NCBI RefSeq assembly: GCF_022539505.1
Contig: NC_061514.1
Location: forward strand, 327,343,090-327,407,089
DNA length: 64,000 nt
From: Lolium rigidum
Lineage: Eukaryota > Streptophyta > Magnoliopsida > Poales > Poaceae
Reading direction: 5' to 3'
The notes under the pieces were generated by a model. That model was given only the letters and a program-made list of their open reading frames with translations. It did no database searches and was not told the DNA's origin. How positions within the stretch are numbered: position 1 is the first letter of the stretch; every line of letters starts with the position of its first letter. Of the stretch, positions 34,945 to 45,357 are shown in pieces. The translations under genes were made by a program, and so were the position numbers.

Positions 34945-36705
34945 CATTCTTTGTGTGGGAGAGATACACGCTCCGTTATTTCGTATGAACACATATGTTC
35001 TTAGCTATACTTTTAATGTTCATGGCGAAGGTTGAAACTGCTTCGTTCATTGTTATTTGGTTGGAAACAGAAAATGCTACATGTGGTAATTGGTATAATG
35101 TCTTGAATAATGTGATACTTGGCAATTGTTGTGCTCATATAGATCATGTTTAAGCTCTTGCATCATGTATCTTGTACCCATTAATGAATAACTACATAGA
35201 GCTTGTTAAAATTTGGTTTGCATGATTAGTTTCTCTAGAGTCTAGATATTTTCTGGTTAAGGTGTTTGAACAACAAGGAGAAAATATAAAGTCTTATAAT
35301 AGTTACAATATGTTCATGTGTGAGCTTTGCTGCACCTTTTATACTTGAGTTTGCTTCAAACAACCTTGCTAGCCTAGCCTTGTATTGAGAGGAATTCTTC
35401 TCGTGCATCCAAATCCTTGAGCCAAAAACTATGCCACTTGTGTCCACCATACCTACCTATCACATGGTATTTCTCCGCCATTCCAAAGTATATTACTTGA
35501 GTGCTACCTTTAAAATTCTATTTCTTTGTCTTTGCAATATATAGCTCATGGGACAAATAGCCTTAAAAACTATTGTGGTGAAGAATATGTACTTATGTGT
35601 CTTATTTCTTAATAAGTTGCTTGTTGAGCGGTAACCATGTTTTCTGGGGACGCCATCAAATTTTACCTTTGTTGAATATCATGTGAGTTGCTATGCATGT
35701 TCGTCTTGTCTGAAGTAAGGGAGATTTTCATGATCAAATGGTTTGAGTATGCATAATGTTAGAGAAGAACATTGGGCCGCTAACTAAAGCCATGATTCAT
35801 GGTGGAAGTTTCAGTTTGGACAACAATCCTCAATCTCTTATGAGAATTTTAACTGTTGTTGATTGCTTATGCATTAAAGAGGAGTCCATTATCTGTTGTC
35901 TATGTTGTCCCGGTATGGATGTCTAAGTTGAGAATAATCAAAAGCGAGAAATCCAATGCGAGCTTTCTCCTTAGACCTTTGTACGAGCGGCATAGAGGTA
36001 CCCCTTTGTGACACTTGGTTGAAACATATGTTATGCAATGATAATCTGTGTTAACCCAAGCTAATTAGGACAAGGTGCGAGCACTATTGGTATACTATGC
36101 ATGAGGCTTGCAACTTATAAGATATCTTATACATAACACATATGCTTTATTACTACCGTTGACAAAATTGTTTCTTGTTTTCAAAATGAAAAGCTCTAGC
36201 ACAAATATAGTAATCCATGCTTCCCTCTGCGAAGGGCCATTCTTCTACTTTATTGTTGAGTCAGTTTACCCATTCTTTCTATCTTAGAAGCAAACACTTG
36301 TATCAACTGTGTGCATTGATTCTTACATGTTTACCTATTGCACTTGTTATATTGCTTTGTGTTGACAATTATCCATGAGATATACATGTTACAAGTTGAA
36401 AGCAACCGCTGAAACTTATATCTTCCTTTGTGTTGCTTCAATGCCTTTACTTTGAATTTATTGCTTTATGAGTAACTCTTATGCAAGTCTTATTGATGCT
36501 TGTCTTGAAAGTATTATTCATGAAAAGTCTTTGCTATATGATTCATTTGTTTACTCATTATCTTCATCATTGCTTCGAATCGCTGCATTCATCTCATATG
36601 CTTTACAATAGTATGATCAAGATTATGATAGCATGTCACTTCAGAAATTATCTTTGTTATCGTTTACCTACTCGAGGGCGAGTAGGAACTAAGCTTGGGG
36701 ATGCT
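34945..36705 (+). other. Non-coding internal sequence of S, right part
   Basis: AT-rich and without supported ORFs. It ends in AAGCTTGGGGATGCT, a polypurine-tract-like phrase directly before the 3' LTR. It resembles the conserved non-coding 3' half of Sabrina elements as I remember them. Confidence 0.6.
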
Positions 36706-38232
36706 TGATACGTCTCAAACGTATCTATAATTTATTATGTTCCATGCTACTTTATTGATGATACTCACATGTTTTATACACATTATATGTCATATTTATG
36801 CGTTTTCCGGAACTAACCTATTGACGAGATGCCGAAGTGTCAGTTCCTGTTTTCTGCTGTTTTTGGTTTCAGAAATCCTAGTAAGGAAATATTCTCGGAA
36901 TCGGACGAAATCAATGCCCAGCATCCTATTTTTCCACGAAGCTTCCAGAACACCTGAGAGCCACCAGAGGGGAGCCCTGGTGGGCCCATATGATAGGGCG
37001 GCGCGGCCAGGGGGTGGGCCGCGCCCCCTGTTGTGTCATCGCCTCGTCAGCCCTCCGACTCCGCCTCTTCACCTATTTAAAGGTCCCTGACCTAAAACCT
37101 CGATACGGAAAAGCCACGGTACGAGAAACCTTCCAGAGCCGCCGCCATCGTGAAGCCAAGATCCGGGGGACGAGAGTCTCCGTTCCGGCACGCCGCCGGG
37201 ACGGGAAGTGCCCCGGAAGGCTCCTCCATCGACACCACCGCCATCTTCATCAACGCTGCTTGTCTCCCATGAGGAGGGAGTAGTTCTCCATCGAGGCTAA
37301 GGGCTGTACCGGTAGCTATGTGGTTAATCTCTCTCCTATGTACTTCAATACAATGATCTCATGAGCTGCCTTACATGATTGAGATTCATATAAGCTTTGT
37401 ATCACTATTAGTCTATGTGCTACTCTTGTGATGTTATTAAAGTAGTCTATTCCTCCTTCACGGTGTAATGGTGACAGTGTGTGCATCGTGTAGTACTTGG
37501 CGTAGGATATGATCATAATCTCTTGTAGGGTATGGAGTTAATTATTACTATGATAGTATTGATGTGATTTATTCCCCCTTCGTAGTGTGATGGTGATAGT
37601 GTGCATGCTATGTTAGTACTCGGTTTAAATTGCAAAGATCTATTATGCTCTAAAGGTTACTTAAATATGAATGTCGAATGTTGTGGAGCTTGTTAACTCC
37701 GGCATTGAGGTGCTCTTGTAGCCCTACACAACGAATGGTGTTCATTATCAAACAAGAGTATATGTAGCACAAAGGAAGAGAACTTATTTATTATGTGATC
37801 AATGTTGAGAGTGTCCACTAGTGAAAGTATGATCCCATAGGCCTTGTTTCCAAATACTGCAATCATCGCTTGTTTACTGTTTTACTGCATCTTTACTTCT
37901 TGCAATATTACTACCATCAACTGCACGCCACTAAGCTATTTTCTGCCGCCGTTACTACTGCTCATATTCATTCATACCACTTGTATTTCACTATCTCTTC
38001 GCCGAACTAGTGCACCTATACATCTGACAAGTGTATTAGGTGTGTTGGGAACACAAGAGACTTCTTGTATCGTGATTGTAGGGTTGCTTGAGAGGGATAT
38101 CTTTGTCCTCTTCCTCCCTAAGTTCGATAAACCTTGGGTGATCCACTTAAGGGAAACTTGCTGCTGTTCTACAAACCTCTGCTCTTGGAGGCCCAACACT
38201 GTCTACAAGAATAGAAGCACCCGTAGACATCA
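36706..38232 (+). repeat. 3' LTR of S, full length
   Basis: 1527 bp with the same ends as the 5' LTR, and retaining the segment 37251-37516 that the 5' LTR lost. The duplication AACTG follows at 38233-38237. Confidence 0.88.
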
Positions 38233-38237
38233 AACTG

Positions 38238-39887
38238 CTTTGCAGTAATGATCATTTCATTAAATTTGGCTGGGCTAGATGGATGCCAACCTTTGGTTGG
38301 GTACCCTAGCCCTCCTTTGAACCCTTCTGGGTAATGATAGTTTTGCTTGGCTGTAATTTCTTGTGGTTGAGGTGACCCTAGCAGTAGCTATCTGCTATTC
38401 CAGGGTAGCTCCCCTCTCTGTGGCTTGTGTTGGCTTGGTGAATGCATTACTGGTTAATTCCTTTTTTTGGATTGCCAGTGGTCTTTGATGTTGACAAACA
38501 TGAATAGACATCATATTGTCTATGTGTCTGATGGTGTGCTAGGTTTTAGGTGCTAGGTGACTTTGGTTGGATAGATAGGATCATTTCCTTGCTGGATTGC
38601 CTTGGTTATGCCATTGTTTTGGTCTAACCAGTGTTCCCTTGGTGATTTCCTATTGGCTTCACCCATATTTGCTTGCACCAACTGACTTGGTATCCAGATG
38701 ATGACACAAACAGGGTACTCACATCCTATGGCTTATGTGTGTTTGATGCACATGCTTATTTATGAGCAAAACAGATGCTTGCTCATGATTCTCTGTGTAT
38801 ACCTCACTCCAGCTCCAAGAATGAGTGTTGATGTAGAGGATTTGCTTCTGGTTGGATTTATGTGCTTGCCCTGCTCCTCCTGGCTTGCTGGTGATGCTTG
38901 GTTTGTTTCAGTTGGTTACTGGAATAGGTTGAGCAGCTGTGGCTGTTCTTCCTGTTCTTGTTGTTCTTGGTGTTCTTACCCTGGTGATGCTTGTCGATGA
39001 AATGGCTTGGGTTTGGCTGTGAAAAGTTTATATATGCCCCTCTCCTTGCCTCTTTGGTCGACAACAGGGTCTGGCACCATTTTGGTGACTCCCCTGGCTG
39101 TGTGTGTTGGTGGGCATGCACACTGCCTTGTGAGCTGCCTGTGTGGTTCCATGTTGGGACTTGGTCCATTTGGTGGATCAGCTCGGCTGATCTTGATAAT
39201 ATCCTCTCCAGTTCATTATTTCTTTGCTAACCTACCAAGTGGCAATGCCACTTGGCATAATCCATTGTTTGTTTTGTGTGTGTGCAGGGATCAAGAGTTG
39301 ATCAAGATGAAGATCGAGATCATCTTACACAAAGCATTTTATGAAGATTACTTGTGTAGTTTAGGATAGAACATTTACTTGTAATTTTCCTTTTTCTTTT
39401 TCCATTTATTCAATTCTTGTAATGTGTTGTAAATTCATAATTCAATTCTGGTTATTGTAATTGACATTGTATCTTGTGTGATTATCAATAAAGCTCCAAT
39501 TTTCCTTAATGAGCTTTATATAATAGATGTACTATTTATATACTTGATTATTTATATTTGTTTAATGAATTACCTCAATTTGAATTATGAAATAGTCATG
39601 TGATGTTTGAATTTGAAATTCAACTCAAGTTGTTTGAATTCAATCATGCAACTTAATATTTGTGATGAACTATTCCCCTCTCTTCTCAAAAACCCTAATT
39701 GAACTAATTGAGGTGCAAGTTTATCGCACTCTCGAAACCCTAACCCTGTAAGGTGTCGAGAGAGAAACTCGTCCCCCTTCGATGCAGTTTTCTTTTAAAA
39801 GCGCGAAATTTCCCCAGAATTTACGATGCAATGCACATCCCTTTCTAAAATCTACCCCTCGATCGTCTCTAAACCTGGGACATTACA
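38238..39887 (-). mobile_element. Probable long LTR (T), proximal part
   Basis: The minus strand starts TGTAATGTCCCAGG at 39887, similar to the TGTAACATCCC start of X and other long grass gypsy LTRs. It continues through the S insertion to about 7260. AT-rich, no coding. Confidence 0.4.
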
Positions 39888-39894
39888 CCCACCA

Positions 39895-40419
39895 TGAGGG
39901 GCTTAGGGTTGACGAAATCCTGCAGGCTAGCACGCTACATCGGTAACCAAACAAACAGGGAGAGAAATTTACCCAGGTTCGGGGCCCTCGATGAGGTAAA
40001 ACCCTTACTTCATGCTTGTCTGATCTTGATTATTGAAGTATATCGAGTTACAATGGGATAGCCGATAGGCTATGGTGGTGTTCTCGCCGAGAGGCTAAGG
40101 TTCTAAGCTCTAGATTGATCTTGCGGTGTTTCTACGTGAGTAAGTTGTGTCCTCCGGCAGACCCACTCCTGCCCCTTTTATAGCAGGCTAGGTCCCGAGA
40201 GTTCTGTCCGGACTCGACTAAATTACAAAGAGACCTATGTCTATCTTTCCTTGTATGGCATCTTCTTGCCTTGTCCATCAAGAATCCTTCTTCGAATAAG
40301 CTTCCTCCCCCGGAACCGACGTGCTGGCTCACCTCGATATTGGACAATCTTTGTGGGCCCCCAGTTGGGCCGGGGGTGGTAGTCTAATGTTGGTTACCCG
40401 AAGGGTAATACCCACATCA
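39895..40419 (-). mobile_element. LTR-like fragment or solo LTR, gypsy type
   Basis: The minus strand runs TGATGTGGGTATTACCC...CCCTAAGCCCCTCA. It contains a TATAAAAGGGGC promoter-like motif (about 40172-40183) and the phrase GGGTTTTACCTCATCGAGG near its end, typical of grass gypsy LTR ends. No clear target duplication, so the boundaries are approximate. Confidence 0.5.
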
Positions 40420-42257
40420 CTGTGAGAACCATACGATCTAGCATGCAAGAAGAAGCCAGTATACACTAGGTATTTCATGTTTCACCGACCAGTGGACTCA
40501 TGAAACATTGTGTTTTATTATGTTGTGATCCAAATTCATGTTAAAGAGAGGCTAACCTCTGACGAGCGGAGCGAGATCCATCACCGCAGGCTTGGACGCC
40601 TGGGGGTGCGTGGGGCGATAGCCCCCCGCGGTACGGATCGATGTGACCGTCTATATATACCTCTTGTAAGCCGCCGACTAGGGTTTATCAAAACATTTGA
40701 TAACCTACGGCGTTTGTAAACACTCCTCGATATAGTGAAGTATTTGTTGGCTGACGCCCATGGTTTTTCCCTCTGTGTTGGAGGGATTTTTCACGTTAAA
40801 TCTTGTGTCCTCTGATTGCCTTTTCGTTTTTTTGTTATTTGCTTGTCGTGTTTATTACAGTGTTGTTGATAAAGCTTTTTACTCTTACCAACGGTGATAC
40901 ATTGGCCAATGACCTGGCTACGAGCTGCGACTCATCCGCGTACAAGCCCCCAACGCTCGTGAAGCCACGTGTCGGTGTCATCCCGCTTGTCCAGGGACAA
41001 GTCGTTGGAGTCTCTCCCGCCCGCACCCACGCCGGCCAATCCTAACATCGACCTCAAAATCCTAACGAGTGGGTTATCCAGAAGCGTGAGAAGGAAGCTA
41101 GCAAAACTCTTGTCAACAGATGTCCTCCCCGTCCCCCGCAACCTGCTCGATGAAATGTCGGTGTCAGGTGTTTCGCTCTCTGACCCGGTATGTTCTTCTC
41201 TTTCACAACCATCATTGCATTCATAGGTCTATCATGATTGCATCCAACCAAATGGTATGTGTACCAGGCATTCTTCGATGGAGACGAGGCCATGTAGGTC
41301 GTGATCAATTAAGGAGGTGGCACCGCGACCCAGTGTGCCACCTAATCCAACACCAAACAGCCTCGGTCGACATTGAGGATGAGCCATTGCGCCGGGAGGT
41401 CGTGAAGAACTACGTCACCATACAACATAAGAAGCTCGTCCTTCAAGAGATCAATGGTCAAAACAGGCTCAAAGAATTGGAGCTCGCCCTACTCACCGAG
41501 GAGGCCAAGCTCATGGTGACCCCATTATTGACCGACGACGTAGATCCTACTCAACGGATATAGTTGGAGAAAAAGAAGATGATGATCCTTGATTTAGATG
41601 TGTGATTTACCCGATCGCATATTAATTCGTGTCAAGATTCTTTTGGCCTACGGGTATGCTAGCAAATGCCAGTTTTGAACTACATTGTTTCAGCAATTTG
41701 GATGGTTTGCTATTTTTTTAGCTTTTAACTCTAATTATTTAACTTTCAATATAAATATGAAATTGCCTAAATTTTCGAGAGCGCATACTAAATACAAAAT
41801 ACAATACGCTGTTTTTCTTTTACAGAAGCAACCACAAACTGACGCGGACCAGCGTAAACGAACCGTTTCAGATACTTTCGGTCTACAAAATGGATCCACC
41901 GCTTAAGGTGGCCTAAGATAAACACGAAATGCGGCCACTACCACGAGGCATGCATGTGACGTTTGTTTCCCAGCTTGAGAAAACCTGTTCAGATGATTTT
42001 CATTCTCAGGTGTGTTGCCGAGTGCCGACTCATTGGCCTATGTGAGCTGTTGGCTAGTGGAACTGGAATTCCTGTTCACGAATCACGAGTTGGTACTATG
42101 GGTACATGATTTCTGTGTGCCGAGTCAGTTTCTTCACTAGTTTAGCGTAAACATTGGCAGGGTTTGAGGGATGCTAGCGGTCTGAGTCAGCACACATGCT
42201 CGATCTAGCTAGTCGATCGATCCAGTGAAGGTGGCCATGGAGAGGTAATTAACTTCC
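40420..42257. other. Repeat debris and an unrecognised ORF remnant
   Basis: 40530-40850 looks like part of another LTR (TATATATACC at about 40653, then a leader-like segment). At 41340-41563 the plus strand reads a charged, helical-looking stretch (IQHKKLVLQEINGQNRLKEL, then LALLTEEAKLM) that reaches TAG at 41563 and would continue in frame with LEKKKMMILDLDV to a TGA. It may be the tail of a degraded gene or transposon-linked protein, but I cannot name a family. 41600-42257 is AT-rich with nothing supported. Confidence 0.35.
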
Positions 42258-42260
42258 TAA

Positions 42261-44027
42261 GAGCATCTCCAGCCGCGTCCCCCAAACCGGTCCCCCAAAC
42301 CGCGCCGGATTGAGCGTTTGGGGGACGTGTTTCGTTCGTGCCGCGTTTGGGGGACGTCGCTCCCCAGTCGCGTTCCCCAAACAAAATTTCGCAAATTTTA
42401 AACTTAACTAGATTCGATTAGATTCGTCCAAACTTACATAGATTCGAACGAAATTTGACTAACTTTAAAACTAAACCTAATCTAGAACCACTTGCGACGG
42501 CCGGAGGCGTCGTAGTACTGCTGGAAGTTGTACATCTCATCGGTGATGACCTCCTGCTTGACGCGCTCGTCGACGGGCTCGTCCACGGGCTCGTCCTTCA
42601 CCAAGCCGCTTGGTCCTGCCTCGCCATCGTCGGTGAGGTCCACCAGCGGCTTGCCGGAGTCGCGGATGGACATGGCGATCGCCGCGTCCAGGTCGCCCCT
42701 CCAGGCGTCCTTGTCGTCCATGGACGCCAAGAACGCCGCCCGCAGCCCCGGGCAGTCCTCGGGGTCGTCGGCTGCGGCGATGAGCCGCCGCTGCCGCTCG
42801 TACTCCGCCGGCGGCGCCGCTCGCGGCGCTTCCTCCGGCTCCTCCTTCACCTCCGGCTCGGGATGAGGAGGGCGCCGCCGCGCCTCCCTTGCTGCCGCCC
42901 GCTGCCGCTACCGCCACGCCTCGTGTTGACGGGCGTCGCCGACTCCTCCTTGACCTCCCGTTTGGGGACGGTGTAGGGCGCCGACCGGTACGACGAGGTC
43001 AGCGTCGATCGCGCCGGTCCCGAGGAAGAAGAGTGCGAGGAGGACGAGTACGTCGTCCTCCTCGGCTGCCATTGAGGAGACGGCGGCGGCGACGACGGCA
43101 TCTCCAGCCTTGGAGCGCCGTTGCGGAGGCCGCGGATGACGTTCTCGAGGGTGCGCCCGGAACGCCCCGGAACGGGGCGCGGCCTTCCTCGTTCCAGGCT
43201 GTTGGGGCCGCCGACGAGGTTGTCGGTGTTGTGCATCTCGACGTCGTACTTCGCTTGGAAGTACGTCGTCCACCAGGCGTCGTTGTCGTTGACCGCCCAC
43301 GTCGGATCCAACCGCTCCTCGGCGGTGAGTTGAGCCCGACGGGCCTTGATGGCGTCCCTCCATTGGTCCGTCTTCGGCTTCGGCGGCGGCGGAACGCCAA
43401 TGCCGTTCACGGCCATCTTCCGGCCGCCGGCGCTGGCAGCCCGCATGTCCGGCGGGGACCGGATGCCGGGCGTGGTACGGCGCCCACGCCTCCGCCACGG
43501 TGAGGCTGCCGCGTCCGAAGCCGTTCGCCGCGGCGATCTTGCGGGAGGACGAGCTCGACATTTTTTGAGCGGCGAGGAGAGGATGCGGGAGGGGGAGGCG
43601 GCGGCGACGAGAAGGATTATGAGCGGCGATAATCGCAGGGCGTCTTAAAACGGCGGCGGCGGCGGGTGGTTGCATGCAATAACTCCGGCGCGGACGGCCA
43701 CGCGGCCATGCACGACGAGACGCGTCCCTGCGTCGCCTGGGAAAACAGGGACGCCATTAACGTCGCTTGACCAAAGGTAGGCGACGGGGTTTTAGCCTTC
43801 CGTGCCGCTGACAGGTCGGGCCTGCATCGGTTGGCCTCGCTTTTCGTTGTGTCCGGCGTCCCCGGAGCGTCCCCTGTGGGACGGGGACGGGCTCGGGGCG
43901 CCGGACACCGTATCGGACCGCGCCGGACAAAAATGGGCTTTAGGGGACGCGGCTGGAACTCTTTTTTTGTCCGGCGCGCCCCAAATTTCTTTGGGGGACG
44001 GTTTGGGGGACGCGACTGGAGATGCTC
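42261..44027 (-). mobile_element. Harbinger-like DNA transposon copy H2, non-autonomous
   Basis: The terminal inverted repeats GAGCATCTCCAGCCGCGTCC (left) and GAGCATCTCCAGTCGCGTCC (right, read inward) differ by one base over that length. TAA duplications lie at 42258-42260 and 44028-44030. Length is 1767 bp. It is the same family and orientation as H1. It encodes the shared non-transposase ORF and no visible transposase, so it was moved by an enzyme supplied elsewhere. It ends 1.3 kb before the AVT1 start. Confidence 0.88.
42482..43561 (-). pseudogene. Element-borne ORF of H2, unknown function, two frameshifts
   Basis: Three minus-strand segments line up with the H1 protein. The N-terminus from ATG 43561 (MSSSSSRKIAAANGFGRGSL) leaves frame near 43447. 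The middle part, 42847-43446, has QWRDAIKARRAQLTAEERLD, a DAWWTTYFQAKYDVEM segment and a Ser-rich stretch. The C-terminus, 42482-42850, has AAFLASMDDKDAWRGDLDAA, PLVDLTDDGE and NFQQYYDASGRRKWF. The lysine motifs VKEE (twice), VKDE and VKQE fit the SUMO-acceptor consensus, and PLVDLTDD resembles a SUMO-interacting motif. About 355 residues in all. It is not a transposase by sequence; its role is unknown. Confidence 0.55.
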
Positions 44028-44382
44028 TAAGACATGTGCTCTTTTGATCAGATGACCTGAAGGCTGATCGAAGGTCCGCCGTTTCAGCGCCAGAGAAGGT
44101 TCCTTCAACTCTGGTTTTGCATCCTGCCCCACATCTATCCGTGGCTATGCGCACCAGTGCAATGCCTGGTGCATGTCAACCGTACGTAGAGAGAAAACAT
44201 CCAACCATAACGATCACATCCCAATTGGAACAAAACACAAACACCGACCCATTGGTAGACGCAAAGGGCACTTCCGCCTGCCGCCGTTTCTATCAATGTG
44301 TATAAGTGGATACCTAGCTTTTTCTATCCGTTCGAATTTTCAGTTGCATTAACTAATGCCTGAAACTTGCGAAACGGACTTG

Positions 44383-44762
44383 TGGCTCCCGGGTGCAACA
44401 CACCCCTATAGACAAAAAAATTTATAGTAATTTGAAAAAGTTAAAAAAAATGAAACTTCCAGGAAACCAAGAATGATCAAGTTTGTACTCGTAAAAAAAA
44501 TGTTTGAACACGAAATGATTCCCATGGACTCCAGGGCAAAAAAGATAAAAAAATGACGAATATAAAGTGAATAGTACCTGGTCCTGGGGGTTTTCAGGTT
44601 TGTTTTTTTTTTACCCAGGATACAATAAAAGTAATTTTCTAGAAAAAATATTTTGTTTCAAGTACAATACCTGATCATCTTTGATTCCCAAAAACTTTGA
44701 ATTTTTGTAATATTTATTTTTTATTTTTCCAAGTATAGGGGTGCCTTGCACCCGAGAGCTCC
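44383..44762. mobile_element. MITE-like element with inverted termini of about 28 bp
   Basis: GGCTCCCGGGTGCAACACAC then CCCTATA at 44383-44410 is inverted at 44734-44762 (TATAGGGGTGCCTTGCACCC then GAGAGCTCC). The 380-bp unit is AT-rich with homopolymer runs and no ORF. No target duplication is certain, so the superfamily is not assigned. Confidence 0.6.
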
Positions 44763-45228
44763 TTTGTATTTCCCCTGAAACTTGGCAATTTAATATACTA
44801 CACATGTATATTATGGCATGAAATTTGTTCTTCAAGTTAAATTTGGCACCCATAGAATCATGCTTATAAAAGTAAGAAGAAATAAATTAAAGTGTGTTTT
44901 GTGCACAGATATGAATCACCGTGTGGGCTGTGAGCACTTTAACATAAGGCAGTTCAGAAATACTAATTACAAAATATTTTCCGGGCAAAATTTGGCGAAA
45001 ACCATTCCCATTTCCCTAATTCGGTCAAGATAAGTACGTCGGCCTTCCATAGCTTCCTGTTTCGTCCCGATCGATGCCTCCATTTCTTGGTGCCTCTGCC
45101 CCCTGCCCCATGAATGCCTACTGCTGTGCTGCATCATCTACCATGAGGACCATAAAGTTTACGTGAGAGTAATTAGCAAACTTTTTCCCCCAGTTCAGTG
45201 CCAAGCAGCCACATCGATCGCCGTTGCA

Positions 45229-45234
45229 TATAAG
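45229..45234 (+). promoter_or_regulatory. Probable TATA box of the AVT1-like gene
   Basis: TATAAG lies about 125 bp before ATG 45358. If it is used, transcription starts downstream of the in-frame ATG at 45163, which supports the later start. 44763-45228 holds no other feature I can support. Confidence 0.45.
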
Positions 45235-45357
45235 CACGTTCTGCCCGCTCGCTCCATCTCCTCCTCACACTTTACTATCTTCCTCTCGTCTCGTCTCCGC
45301 TGTTCCCTCTCTGCGGATTACTCCATTAAATTTGCATTGAGAGAAGGGGGCAGGGTG

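Larger units (their letters stand above)
10454..38232 (+). mobile_element. LTR retrotransposon S, Sabrina/WHAM-like, with nested insertions
   Basis: The ends are TGATACGTCT...AGACATCA. The flanking 5-bp duplication AACTG lies at 10449-10453 and 38233-38237, so this is a full insertion event. The LTRs are at 10454-11717 and 36706-38232. The internal sequence (11718 to about 13314, then 34945-36705) resembles, as far as I remember it, the Triticeae Sabrina family: one 248-codon ORF, then long non-coding sequence and no gag-pol. G and X sit inside it. Without the nested insertions the element would be about 6.1 kb. The family name is from memory and unchecked. Confidence 0.8.

Noticed and set aside
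42889..43503. 204-codon plus-strand frame in H2
   Set aside because: Arg-rich shadow of the minus-strand element ORF, with no recognisable domain.
45163..45357. In-frame upstream start for the AVT1-like protein
   Set aside because: The probable TATA box at 45229 lies inside it, and the added 65 residues do not look like AVT1 N-termini.
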